A DNA stretch of 64,000 bases. Source: Acidicapsa dinghuensis (GTDB taxonomy: Bacteria > Acidobacteriota > Terriglobia > Terriglobales > Acidobacteriaceae). A program made the position numbers and the translations under genes. The notes below the pieces were generated by a model. That model saw nothing but the letters and a program-made list of their open reading frames with translations. It did no database searches and had not been told where the DNA came from. The stretch is taken from contig NZ_JAGSYH010000003.1 in assembly GCF_025685685.1 (NCBI RefSeq), positions 124,001 through 188,000 on the forward strand, read 5' to 3'. Below are positions 16,881 through 25,755 of this stretch, one piece after another (positions within the stretch are counted from its first letter, which is position 1; each line of letters opens with the position of its first letter).

Positions 16881-18134
16881 CTACTCAATCACCGCAGCCT
16901 TGGCCCGCTTTCCAAGCCGCACCACCAGCCGCGCCGGCAGCTTCTCCAGCGCAATCACCGGATTCGTCGCCGTCTCGCCATCCAGCTTCACAGCCTTCTC
17001 GGTAATCTTGCGGCTGGCCTCAGCGCCCGAAGCAGCCAACCCGAGCTTCACCAGCAGCTTCGGCAGCCGAATTCCCAGCGTCCCCGGAGGTCCAGACGGT
17101 CCGACCACATCGGCATAGACCACCGTCACCTCTTCCAGGTCTTCGGCAACTTCCTTCTGCTGGAACATCCGCGCCCAGTTCTCATCGGCACGTGCTGCGT
17201 CTTCCGCCGAATGAAAATCCGTCACAATCGCGCGCGCCAGCCGCTTCTTCGCATCCATCGGATGCAACGCGCCCGACGCAACCTCAGCCCGCATCGCATC
17301 GATCTCCGACTGCTTCAGATCCGTCAACAGCGTCCAGTACTTCCACATCAGCTCGTCCGAAATCGACATCAGCTTGCCGTACATCTCCGCCGGCGTCTCG
17401 TGAATGCCAACAGCATTCCCCAGCGACTTCGACATCTTCTGTCCGCCGCCCAGACCCTCAAGAATTGGCGTCATCAGCACAATCTGCGGCTTCTGTCCAA
17501 ACACGCGCTGCAGCTCGCGCCCCGCCAGCAGATTGAACTTCTGGTCCGTGCCGCCCAGTTCCACATCGCACTCCAGAGCAACCGAGTCGTATGCCTGCAT
17601 CACCGGATACAAAAACTCATGCAGACTGATCGGCTGCTCCGCCTCGTAGCGCTTGTGAAATTCGTCTCGCTCCAGCATCTGCGAAACGGTGAAGTTCGCA
17701 GTCAGCCGAATCGTTCCCTCAAAGCCCAGCTTGTCCAGCCACTCCGAGTTGAACCGCACCTCAGTCTTCGCACGATCCAGAATCTTGAAGACCTGCTCCT
17801 GGTACGTCTTCGCGTTCGCCTCAATCTGCTCGCGCGTCAGCGGCTTGCGCGTCACATTCCGCCCCGTCGGATCGCCGATCAGCGAAGTGAAGTCTCCCAC
17901 CAGAAAGATCACCTGGTGCCCAAGCTGCTGAAAGTGCCTGAGCTTGCGCATCAGCACCGTGTGGCCTAGATGCAGATCCGGCGCCGTCGGATCGAACCCC
18001 GCCTTCACCCGCATCGGCCGGCCCGTCTTCCGGCTCTCTTCCAACCGCTCCCGCAGATCCGCTACGCGAATAATCTCCGCAGCACCCTTTTCGAGCAGAT
18101 CAAGCTGCTCCTCAACCGGCAAAAACTGTGACAT
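16881..18134 (-). CDS. tyrS: tyrosyl-tRNA synthetase
   Basis: TyrRS charges tRNA-Tyr. The 417 residues contain the class I signature HLGHT within [14 protein letters not shown] (about 50-62), SLIGDPTGR, the tyrosine-site strand [19 protein letters not shown], and the KMSKS loop [17 protein letters not shown]-terminal S4-like RNA-binding region ([21 protein letters not shown]) ends the protein. The HLGHT form and length fit the TyrZ-like branch. It is convergent with the XRE/membrane operon, whose stop is only 12 bases away. Confidence 0.96.
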   Translation of the reverse strand: MSQFLPVEEQLDLLEKGAAEIIRVADLRERLEESRKTGRPMRVKAGFDPTAPDLHLGHTVLMRKLRHFQQLGHQVIFLVGDFTSLIGDPTGRNVTRKPLTREQIEANAKTYQEQVFKILDRAKTEVRFNSEWLDKLGFEGTIRLTANFTVSQMLERDEFHKRYEAEQPISLHEFLYPVMQAYDSVALECDVELGGTDQKFNLLAGRELQRVFGQKPQIVLMTPILEGLGGGQKMSKSLGNAVGIHETPAEMYGKLMSISDELMWKYWTLLTDLKQSEIDAMRAEVASGALHPMDAKKRLARAIVTDFHSAEDAARADENWARMFQQKEVAEDLEEVTVVYADVVGPSGPPGTLGIRLPKLLVKLGLAASGAEASRKITEKAVKLDGETATNPVIALEKLPARLVVRLGKRAKAAVIE

Positions 18135-18197
18135 ATCCTCTCAAGTATAAATTTCAAAAGACGCAACCGTGATCGAGATCAACCGATAGCGGGTGCC

Positions 18198-18221
18198 CCC
18201 GGTCTCGATTTTGAGACCGGG
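18198..18221. terminator. hairpin upstream of tyrS, possible terminator
   Basis: A perfect 9-base inverted repeat, CCCGGTCTC and GAGACCGGG with a 6-base loop, lies between the 3' end of the beta-propeller gene and the tyrS start. It could end transcripts of the upstream gene. No T-run is visible, so a role as a dispersed repeat or attenuator is equally possible. Confidence 0.4.
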
Positions 18222-18297
18222 AACCACAAAAGCCAGCACGGCAATCCCGCTTCTGTTTTATTCCGAATTGAGACACTACCTGCAAACGGCAGCAGGC

Positions 18298-20904
18298 TTA
18301 ATTTCCCCCGCGCCCAGCCGAAGTTTCCTCACGATCATCCGCATCGCCCGCTCCACTCGCGTCAACCAGCGGCCTGAAACGATGCACCGGCGAAGGCATC
18401 GGCGAATCCGCCCCCTTGATGCTCTTCCACAAAATCTCGTTCAGCGCGTGCATCGGCGCGCGATCCAGATCCGAAAAGTCCATCCGCTTGCTCTCCGCCG
18501 CACCATACGACCTGTCCGTATTCTTCATATTCACGTCAATCAGCGGCTGCATCACGTTAAATGGCGTCACCTCCGCCGCAGTGCCAAACGACGCATACAT
18601 CGGCATCGCCGCCGCATCGTACTGGCTCATCGGCGGCAAGCCCAGCAACAGTTCGATCGATCGCACCATCGAGCTAGTCGAATACAGCGTGCTATCCACA
18701 ATCCCGCGCTTAACGTAAGGACTGATCACCAGCCCCACCGTACGCCTCGCATCCACATGATCCGGCCCATCCTGCGCATCGTCTTCAATGATGAAAATCG
18801 CCGTATTTGGCCAGTAGCGGCTATGGCTCACCGCATCCACAAGCTGCCCGATCGCGTAGTCATTGTTCGCCACCATCGCCTGCGGAGTATAAGACCCCGG
18901 AGCCGTGCCATGCGTATGATCCTCCGGCATGCTCATCACAATGAAATTAGGCATCCGCTTGTTCGCATCAGAGCTGTCGAAGTTCTCCTCATATCCCTTG
19001 AAGTCGCGCAGAAAAACAGCCACATTCTCCGTGTCCCGCTGATGCGATCCCAGATAATCCTTCGACACATGCCCCATCAGTCCCTCAGCACCCGGCGCGG
19101 CATCCATCGTAGTGCCGGTGCTGGCCCGCGCCGCATATTCCCCATACGACCGATAAGTCAGCCCCTTGCGCTGCGCCTGATCCCACAGATGCCCCGCCGC
19201 AGGAATATAAGCACGCGAAGGAACAGCATTGCTGCGCCCCGCATACGTCGGCGGCCAGAAGCGTTCATTGAAATCCGTGGCATAAGCAGCATCCGACCAC
19301 GAGTGCCCATCCACGCTCACCTCGCCATCGCAGTAAAGATTGTCCAGAATCACATACTGCTTCGCCAGCGCATGCTGGTTCGGCGTAATCTTCTCACCAA
19401 AAATCGTCAGCGCCGGATCGCCATTCGCATGCGGCAGATCGCCAAATTCCTGGTCGTACGTCCGGTTCTCCTTGATGATGTAAATCACATGCTGTATCGG
19501 CGTCTCCACTCCCACAGCGCGCGGAATAATTGTCGGCTCCGCCGGAGGCCTTGCCTCCGAAAGCAGCGAATCGTTATACGGCGTATTCTCGACCACCTCG
19601 CTCGTCCAATGCGCCAGCTTGTGCTCAAGCTCCGCCACGGACATAACCTCAACACTACCCGTCTGCACCGTCTTCACAGTCTCATCGCCATCCCACTTTG
19701 AAGCCAGCGGGCTGCCCGGTCCCTTGCGATCCGGATGCCCCGACTCACCCTTCGCCGTTCCGATATACAGCGTGCGCGCACCATCCGCCAGCACAAGCGC
19801 CGAAGGATACCAACCCGTAGGAATAAAACCCGCAACCGTACTATGCGAGCGATTGCCAATACGGATCACCGTAATCGAATTGTTATCGGCATTGGCCACA
19901 TACAGCAGCTTGTGCGCCTCATCCAGCGCAAGCGCATCCGGCGTCGATCCCTCCGGCGCAAAAGGCGTCAGCGTCGTTGAAAGCCGTTCGATCACCTGCA
20001 GCGTGCGCGTATCGATCACATGCACCGTGTTGTCGTTCGAGCACGCAACAAAGAGCCGCCCATCCGCCGCAAGCTTCATATCGTTCGGATTGATGCCCAC
20101 ATGCAGCGTGCGAATTACCTTGTTGCTGCCGGTATCAATCACACTCACCGACTGGCTCGCCCAGTTCGAAACAAACAATCGCTTGCCATCCGGCGTCAGC
20201 ACAAGCTGGTACGGATTAACCTCCACCGGAATCCGCGTCACGATGCTGCCCGTAGCTGCGTCAAAGACAACCACATTGCTCGGCCCCGCGCCAGTACCGC
20301 GATTTGCCGCATACAGCCAGTGCTTCGCCGGCAGATAAGCTACACCCGCCCACCACACCTCTTTCGGATCCACCGTCTCCAGCAATTGCCCCGTGGGCTT
20401 CTCGCTCAAACGCCCATCCGCATAAGCAAACTCATAAATCGGCGCGGCGCTCTGCTCAATCTTCTTCGCACCCGTCGCATTGCCGCCCGAAACATAAAGC
20501 GTCTTGCCATCCGGCGACCACGTCATTCCCAGCCACGTCGTCTTCAAATCGATATGCTCAATCAGCTTCTGCGTCCGCGTATCGAAGACATCCAGCCCAT
20601 GCGGCTGATACCCCGAATGGCTCGCCACCACAATGCGCCCATCCGGCGACACCTTCATGTCCAGCACCAGATCGCCCACCGAAGCGATCGTCTTGCCCGC
20701 CGGAGTAATCCGCCAGCCATTCGGCAAAGCAAAGCCCCCAGGCACCGCATGCGGAGCCTGAGTAGTCGCCATTCCAACACGCGACACAGTCTCGGACGAG
20801 GAGTGCGCAGCGTCCTGCGCAATGAGTTTGGTTGAGAAGGCAAACACCGAGACAACGAACAGCATCAGCGCCAGAGCGGGAGAGAGTGTGAAGCGGCGGC
20901 TCAT
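18298..20904 (-). CDS. secreted YncE-type beta-propeller fused to phosphoesterase domain
   Basis: The 868-residue protein begins with a signal peptide (about 1-30). A YncE/YVTN-type beta-propeller (about 50-400) follows, with repeats such as VLTPDGKRLFVSNWASQSV and GRLFVACSNDNTVHVID. The C-terminal half is a phosphoesterase of the phospholipase C/alkaline phosphatase superfamily, opening at HVIYIIKENRTYDQEFGDL and including FIIEDDAQDGPDHVDA. It probably acts in the periplasm or at the cell surface; the substrate is unknown. This two-domain layout is common in Acidobacteriota. A 502-codon antisense frame over it is a composition artefact. Confidence 0.85.
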   Translation of the reverse strand: MSRRFTLSPALALMLFVVSVFAFSTKLIAQDAAHSSSETVSRVGMATTQAPHAVPGGFALPNGWRITPAGKTIASVGDLVLDMKVSPDGRIVVASHSGYQPHGLDVFDTRTQKLIEHIDLKTTWLGMTWSPDGKTLYVSGGNATGAKKIEQSAAPIYEFAYADGRLSEKPTGQLLETVDPKEVWWAGVAYLPAKHWLYAANRGTGAGPSNVVVFDAATGSIVTRIPVEVNPYQLVLTPDGKRLFVSNWASQSVSVIDTGSNKVIRTLHVGINPNDMKLAADGRLFVACSNDNTVHVIDTRTLQVIERLSTTLTPFAPEGSTPDALALDEAHKLLYVANADNNSITVIRIGNRSHSTVAGFIPTGWYPSALVLADGARTLYIGTAKGESGHPDRKGPGSPLASKWDGDETVKTVQTGSVEVMSVAELEHKLAHWTSEVVENTPYNDSLLSEARPPAEPTIIPRAVGVETPIQHVIYIIKENRTYDQEFGDLPHANGDPALTIFGEKITPNQHALAKQYVILDNLYCDGEVSVDGHSWSDAAYATDFNERFWPPTYAGRSNAVPSRAYIPAAGHLWDQAQRKGLTYRSYGEYAARASTGTTMDAAPGAEGLMGHVSKDYLGSHQRDTENVAVFLRDFKGYEENFDSSDANKRMPNFIVMSMPEDHTHGTAPGSYTPQAMVANNDYAIGQLVDAVSHSRYWPNTAIFIIEDDAQDGPDHVDARRTVGLVISPYVKRGIVDSTLYSTSSMVRSIELLLGLPPMSQYDAAAMPMYASFGTAAEVTPFNVMQPLIDVNMKNTDRSYGAAESKRMDFSDLDRAPMHALNEILWKSIKGADSPMPSPVHRFRPLVDASGAGDADDREETSAGRGGN

Positions 20905-21004
20905 ACCACCACATCTATCAACTCACCCATGCATGCATTGTCAGAGCACTGTCAAAATTCGTAGTCGCGCCAAATCGCGTAACCGCGCCATCCCACCGCG
21001 AACT

Positions 21005-21481
21005 TCACCGCGCGCACGAAGACGGCGTCTTATGCCCGTTCACCACCACCCAGCCATTGTCCGCCGTGGGATGCGTCGAGCAATGCACATCATGTATTCC
21101 GGCGACCCATTTCCCGTGCGTGATATACCCCTGTCCATAAGCAAACACAGAGTCACCCGCATTCGCTGACACCGCCCCATCCAGCGAATCGTTAATCGCA
21201 ATCTGGATATACTTCGTTCCATCCTGCGGCAACTGCACCTTCACCGTGATGATGTGATGCGACCCATGCGGCCCGCCATTGTTCACCCGCGTCCCAGTCG
21301 ACATCCCGCAAGCCATCACATTCTCCGTGTAACCCCTCGGATTGGCCTCAATCATCTGCTGCAGCTTCGCATTCACCTGAGGCGTACAAGCCGAAGGCAC
21401 CGGCACATCACGCCCCTGCGCCAACGCCGCCCCAAGACTCAATCCGAACAACGCAACCGCAATCACAATCTTTCGTGTCAT
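21005..21481 (-). CDS. secreted DUF3465-like protein
   Basis: The 158-residue protein has a clear signal peptide (MTRKIVIAVALFGLSLGAALAQ). The mature part has GPHGSHHIITVKVQLPQDG, a GDSVFAYGQGYITHGKW strand pair and a C-terminal IHDVHCSTHP with GWVVVNG. This order (GSHH near the start, I..H...H and GWV near the end) resembles DUF3465, a small OB-like family of unknown function. Two cysteines could form a disulfide. It is monocistronic; the neighbour on the left is the beta-propeller gene. Confidence 0.6.
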   Translation of the reverse strand: MTRKIVIAVALFGLSLGAALAQGRDVPVPSACTPQVNAKLQQMIEANPRGYTENVMACGMSTGTRVNNGGPHGSHHIITVKVQLPQDGTKYIQIAINDSLDGAVSANAGDSVFAYGQGYITHGKWVAGIHDVHCSTHPTADNGWVVVNGHKTPSSCAR

Positions 21482-21676
21482 TTCTTACTCCTGTTCATGC
21501 GATTTATAACGCTACCATTCCCGCATCCAGGATGCGATGCATCTGCCAGGAAAAAGTGAAAATTCATCTGAAAATAGCAAGTCTTCCCCGCAAGCAGGTT
21601 GGATATACTTAGCGCACGACTTACAGAGCCCATGAAAGCACTCAGCCAACAAAACATCCCAGGCAAGTGGATCGCA

Positions 21677-23077
21677 ATGAGCCGTCTGCTGCAGTTTCGC
21701 TCTGTCCTATTAGTGGTGCCATTTTTATTCTCAATAAGTCACCCGATTCTGGCCCAATTCGTCGGTAGTTACGTCACCGAGGGTTACATCAATAAGGTGG
21801 AATCGCCTACAGCTTTCGAGGTCAGCAATTGCCACGTAACACTGACCCCAAAAACCACGTACGGCGATATAGAAACCACCCTCGCAATCACTGAAAGTCC
21901 CCTGCGCAGCCATATCTTGCTGGGCGCCTACGTCAAGATCTACGGCAAGAGAAATTCCCGCACCAAAACGGTCACGGCAAATACCGTTCTCTTGCGCGAG
22001 GACTGGAAGAACAAGCTCAAGGGTCTTGGAGTCATCGATAAAGTTATCGCCTCAGGTCCTCAAACACTCTTGAGTGCCGACGGTTATCGCATCGAGATCA
22101 CTCCCAAAACTCAGATCACCTACGTCGGCGATCTGCATACCCTCTCTGACATCAACGCCAATCTTTGGATTCGCTACGAAGGCCTTCGCAATCCCCAGGG
22201 ACTTCTCATCGCTCAAAAGGCAACTTTCTTCCCTGCCAAGCCGACTCATTTCAAGGCTCTGAAAGGAGTCGAGATCTACGATCTCGGCTTCGAGCCCCCG
22301 CATGCTCCCGGCGCCACTGCCTCGTCAGCTCCCGCTGAAACACAAAATCCCGACGCCGACCTCACAGGCCAGCAGCCCGGCAAAGTGCATCTCGGCGCCT
22401 GGCGCAAATCCCACGACGTTCCGGCCGACACCGCGTTGCAGCAGCGGATTGCGCGTATCGGCGCGCGGCTCATCCCCGCCTATCAACGCGACCTTGCAGA
22501 AAACGACCCTACCAAGATTCATTTCCGCTTCTATGCCGTTGACGATGCAAAGGCGCGCGATGACATTGGTGGCCTGGACGGCCTTGTTCTCGTGCCCCAA
22601 ACCGTCGTCGCACGTATGCAGAACGATGATCAGCTTGCTGCCATCCTCGCCGACGGCATAGCCGCACAGCTCCAGCGCCAGACTGCTCGCGTCGTAAAGA
22701 ACTCTCGTATCCTCACCGGTATGGAACTAACCGGAGACATTGCACAATTTGCAGTGCCCGGCCTCGGCATCGCCACCTCCCTGACCAGTCTGGGTGTGGG
22801 ACACCAGGAGAACATTGCATTTCAGGAGGAGCGCTGCCGCGTTGCTCTAGCCCTTATGTCTAACGCCGGCTTCGATATCCTTCAGGCCCCCGAAGCATGG
22901 CGGCGTCTCGGCCCAAGGCATCTTCCCACCAACGATCAGAAGCTCGCGCAGCTTCCTTATCCCGACCGCAGCGGTTACATGCTCAACATCATCGGATTGC
23001 AGTACCAGAACACCACAGCAATAGGATCCCAGGCGCAGCAAGACTTAGAGTCCACCGCATCTACATCTGATCAATAG
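21677..23077 (+). CDS. secreted degenerate M48-like protein (first of tandem pair)
   Basis: I chose ATG 21677 (MSRLLQFRSVLLVVPFLFS), which gives a normal signal peptide; longer in-frame starts exist at 21599 and 21632. The N-terminal half (to about residue 220) is beta-rich and resembles DUF5666/OB-like repeats, with EGYINKVESPTAFEV and DGYRIEITPKTQITY. The C-terminal half follows the outline of an M48 metallopeptidase, but the HEXXH site is replaced: DDQLAAILADGIAAQLQRQ stands where AAVLAHELAH is expected. The later EADR-type Glu helix is ERCRVALALMSNAGFDI. It is therefore probably not a zinc protease. A paralogue starts 4 bases after its stop. Confidence 0.75.
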   Translation: MSRLLQFRSVLLVVPFLFSISHPILAQFVGSYVTEGYINKVESPTAFEVSNCHVTLTPKTTYGDIETTLAITESPLRSHILLGAYVKIYGKRNSRTKTVTANTVLLREDWKNKLKGLGVIDKVIASGPQTLLSADGYRIEITPKTQITYVGDLHTLSDINANLWIRYEGLRNPQGLLIAQKATFFPAKPTHFKALKGVEIYDLGFEPPHAPGATASSAPAETQNPDADLTGQQPGKVHLGAWRKSHDVPADTALQQRIARIGARLIPAYQRDLAENDPTKIHFRFYAVDDAKARDDIGGLDGLVLVPQTVVARMQNDDQLAAILADGIAAQLQRQTARVVKNSRILTGMELTGDIAQFAVPGLGIATSLTSLGVGHQENIAFQEERCRVALALMSNAGFDILQAPEAWRRLGPRHLPTNDQKLAQLPYPDRSGYMLNIIGLQYQNTTAIGSQAQQDLESTASTSDQ

Positions 23078-23081
23078 GCCA

Positions 23082-24539
23082 ATGGGCGACAATACCGTCA
23101 TCACATCCACTCGCGATCACGCCACAATGCTGCGCATTCGACGTACCGTTCCTCCACGAACCAGACCGCATCTCCTCCTCGCTGCGCTCATGGCGATCAC
23201 GGCCTCCCTTGCAGCGCAGACCAGTTCCCCTACCCTCACAACCATCGACGGCTACGTCACCTCGGTTCAGTCCCCGACGCAACTTGACGTCGACACCACC
23301 CACGTCGTCACATCCCCGACAACAATCTTCGGGCGCACCTCTAAGCAGGACATCGCCACCGCTGCCGACAACGTCCAGATCCAACTCGGCGATTACGTGC
23401 AGATCAGCGGCATCCTCGACAAACAAACCCACCTCCTGCACGCCACGTCCATCTACCTCCGCGATCTCCGGGCTCACGACAGAGACGCCATCTCCAGCAC
23501 CGCCGTCATCGACCAGGTCTTCGAATCAGGATCGACTCCGCTGATCGGTGCCGATGGCTACCGGATTCGCATCTCTTCCAGTACACAAGCCGTCTTCTCC
23601 AAAGAGATTCAGAACTTGCAACGGCTTCATCCCGGCCAATGGATACGCTACGAAGGCCATCTCGATCCCCAGCGAATCGTCCAGGCAAGCAAAATCTCTT
23701 TCCCTGTCTACAAGTCCGGCGGGTGGGCAACCAACCCCTCTGTTGTAGCCGATCCAAAGCTGATCGTCCGTGCTCGCATACCTGCCGCATATCAGCCCGC
23801 GATTGCACCAGGTCCCATGTCGCAAAGTGACGTCGAAGAGTGCCTCAAGGACTCGCTCGAAGTAGGCCCACCCCGCAGTAAACAGAAAACACGCTACAGC
23901 CAGATCGACACCTTCTTCCGCGCCTCTTCTGACGCCGCGCTACAGGCCCGCGTCTGCCGTATCGGCCTTAGCCTCATTCCCGGCTACCAGAGAAACCTGC
24001 CCGATGGCGATCCAAACAAGATTCATTTTCACTTCGTCGCTCTTGAGAACGAGCACGTCTACAACGGCGTAGTCCCAGTCGATGGATTGGTTTTTCTTAC
24101 CAGCCGCGTCACCGAACGCCTCAAATCAGACGACCTGCTCGCCGCCGTAATCGCAGATGGCATCGCCTTTCAATCCGAGCGTCAACTGGCCCGCATCCGC
24201 GAACTTTACAAAATCGAGCTCGCACCGATCATCGCAGGCGATGTTGCCGGAGCATTCGTGCCCGGTCTGCTCTTAGTTCCACCCATTGCCGATGCTCTTC
24301 CCGAGCACAAGCTCTCTGTAGCTCTTGAGGAACAACGCTCGCGCGTAGCCCTGGCTCTGCTCCGCGACGCTGGCTATAACATCGATGCCGCGCCCGAAGC
24401 CTGGCGGCTGCTCGCGCCCACGCATCTCCCCATCGGCACCGCGCAGTTGAAATATCCGAATCGCAGCAACTACCAGCTAGATCTCATTCACAAGTTCTAC
24501 ACCGGTAGCGATAGCAACAGCCCGTCATCCTCGCGCTAG
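23082..24539 (+). CDS. secreted degenerate M48-like protein (second of tandem pair)
   Basis: This is a paralogue of the previous gene with the same two-part design: signal peptide (RTRPHLLLAALMAITASLAAQ region), an OB/DUF5666-like N-terminal half (DGYVTSVQSPTQLDV, DGYRIRISSSTQAVF), then an M48-like helical half. Here too the zinc motif is lost and altered the same way: DDLLAAVIADGIAFQSERQ, followed by EEQRSRVALALLRDAGYNI. The shared ADGIA and RVALAL sequences argue that both kept a non-peptidase function rather than decaying. The start at 23082, just after the upstream stop, favours translational coupling; ATG 23127 is an alternative. Confidence 0.75.
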   Translation: MGDNTVITSTRDHATMLRIRRTVPPRTRPHLLLAALMAITASLAAQTSSPTLTTIDGYVTSVQSPTQLDVDTTHVVTSPTTIFGRTSKQDIATAADNVQIQLGDYVQISGILDKQTHLLHATSIYLRDLRAHDRDAISSTAVIDQVFESGSTPLIGADGYRIRISSSTQAVFSKEIQNLQRLHPGQWIRYEGHLDPQRIVQASKISFPVYKSGGWATNPSVVADPKLIVRARIPAAYQPAIAPGPMSQSDVEECLKDSLEVGPPRSKQKTRYSQIDTFFRASSDAALQARVCRIGLSLIPGYQRNLPDGDPNKIHFHFVALENEHVYNGVVPVDGLVFLTSRVTERLKSDDLLAAVIADGIAFQSERQLARIRELYKIELAPIIAGDVAGAFVPGLLLVPPIADALPEHKLSVALEEQRSRVALALLRDAGYNIDAAPEAWRLLAPTHLPIGTAQLKYPNRSNYQLDLIHKFYTGSDSNSPSSSR

Positions 24540-24578
24540 TTGATCCGGAACACTGTTAGACAGCAAACCAGTCGAGTT

Positions 24579-25232
24579 CTACAACACCGCCATCACATCC
24601 GCAGGCTCAGGCCGCACGCGAAAATCCGCATGCGCCTCGGCAAACAGCACCCGCCCATCGCGCCCCAGCACATATGTCGCCGGAATCGGCAGCCGCCAGC
24701 TCGACTCGCCATTCAAAAACGGCAGATTCACCAGCACCGATTTCAAATATTGCCGGAAGTACTCAGGCAGCGTATACACCAGCCCAAACTGCTCCGCCAG
24801 CTTCGCCTCCGCATCATGCAGCAGCGGAAACTGAATTCCATGCTGCTGCACCGCAAAGTCCGACTGCCGCTGCGTCTCCGGACTGATCGCCACCAGCAGC
24901 GCCCCGCGCTCGCGAATCTGCCCATACAGATCGCGCCACGCCTCCAGCTCCGTCACGCAATACGGACACCACCGCCCGCGAAAAAACTTGATCACCAGCG
25001 GCCCCAGCGTCAACAGATCCGCACTCCTAACCAGCCGCCCCGCAGAATCCTTCAGCGCAAACTCCGGCGCCAGCGCCCCGACCGGCAAAATCCGCTCCTC
25101 GATGCCGGTAGCAAACAACTCCTCGACCGAGCGCTCACCAATAGCCAGCCGCTCCGGCTGCACCAGCTTCCGCGTATTCGAAGTAATCTCGTCGAGTTGA
25201 TCCTGCAGCGAAACTCGAAGGCTATCTGGCAT
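24579..25232 (-). CDS. peroxiredoxin-like (AhpC/TSA) thioredoxin-fold protein
   Basis: The protein from ATG 25232 (MPDSLRVSLQDQLDEITSN) has an N-terminal helical part of about 70 residues, then a thioredoxin fold starting GALAPEFALKDSAGRLV. The active site is KFFRGRWCPYC, that is a CXXC (CPYC) in place of the usual PxxxTxxC of peroxiredoxins. Such peroxiredoxin-like proteins are predicted thiol peroxidases or reductases. Its start overlaps the stop of the nuclease gene by 11 bases. That coupling could be fortuitous or could tie it to the ATPase/nuclease pair. A longer start at 25277 is possible. Confidence 0.8.
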   Translation of the reverse strand: MPDSLRVSLQDQLDEITSNTRKLVQPERLAIGERSVEELFATGIEERILPVGALAPEFALKDSAGRLVRSADLLTLGPLVIKFFRGRWCPYCVTELEAWRDLYGQIRERGALLVAISPETQRQSDFAVQQHGIQFPLLHDAEAKLAEQFGLVYTLPEYFRQYLKSVLVNLPFLNGESSWRLPIPATYVLGRDGRVLFAEAHADFRVRPEPADVMAVL

Positions 25233-25755
25233 CACGGCTCCGCAGAAAGTCGTTGAAGTTGAATTGCTTTTCGCCATTTTCGTGGATTAACAACAAACGC
25301 CTGTGTGTCATCAGGAAACGTGCCTCTAATGCCAGCTTCTGCGCGAAAGCCGAAGGAATTCTGCCGGGAAGCTTTTTCTTTGATTCAATTTTTCCGTAAA
25401 TAATTAGCGCCGCGATACGAGGACTTCGATTCTCGTCTTCTTCCCACATCGCAAGCGTGCTCTCCACTTGTTCATACGCGCCACTCTCGCCGGTAAGATT
25501 TCTGTCTGAACCTTTCAGCTCAACGATCACATCAATTTTGACCAAAAGACTCACGATGAAATCGGATTGCCGTGCCTCCCGCACTTTGCAGTAGCAGCCG
25601 TCGTAATGGATTTTGCGGATTTGCTTACCACTTGGATTCCGAAAAGTTGCTCGTACCCCGCGATCCTCTACAAAGAAGGTACGCGCCGTGCAAATCTCGA
25701 CGCATTCCTCTATCCATTCACAATCCGGCTGGCTAGGAGGCATGCGTGTGGTCAT
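25222..25755 (-). CDS. putative PD-(D/E)XK nuclease, partner of upstream ATPase
   Basis: I recognise no named family in this 177-residue protein, but it carries a restriction-endonuclease-like core. SDFIVSLLVKIDVIVELKG supplies an acidic residue (Asp65 or Asp75) and the E-x-K pair (Glu79, Lys81) at the end of a hydrophobic strand. GAYEQVESTL follows with a Gln (Gln96) at the place many such nucleases have one. Upstream is a Cys-containing beta region (HYDGCYCKV). It overlaps the ATPase gene by 23 bases and its stop overlaps the next start. The ATPase context and lower GC content suggest a defence effector; activity is inferred, not shown. Confidence 0.65.
   Translation of the reverse strand: MTTRMPPSQPDCEWIEECVEICTARTFFVEDRGVRATFRNPSGKQIRKIHYDGCYCKVREARQSDFIVSLLVKIDVIVELKGSDRNLTGESGAYEQVESTLAMWEEDENRSPRIAALIIYGKIESKKKLPGRIPSAFAQKLALEARFLMTHRRLLLIHENGEKQFNFNDFLRSRDAR

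Noticed and set aside
18193..19701. A 502-codon plus-strand open frame
   Set aside because: It is antisense to the beta-propeller/phosphoesterase gene, very rich in Arg and His, with no domain. It is a by-product of strong third-position bias in the real gene.
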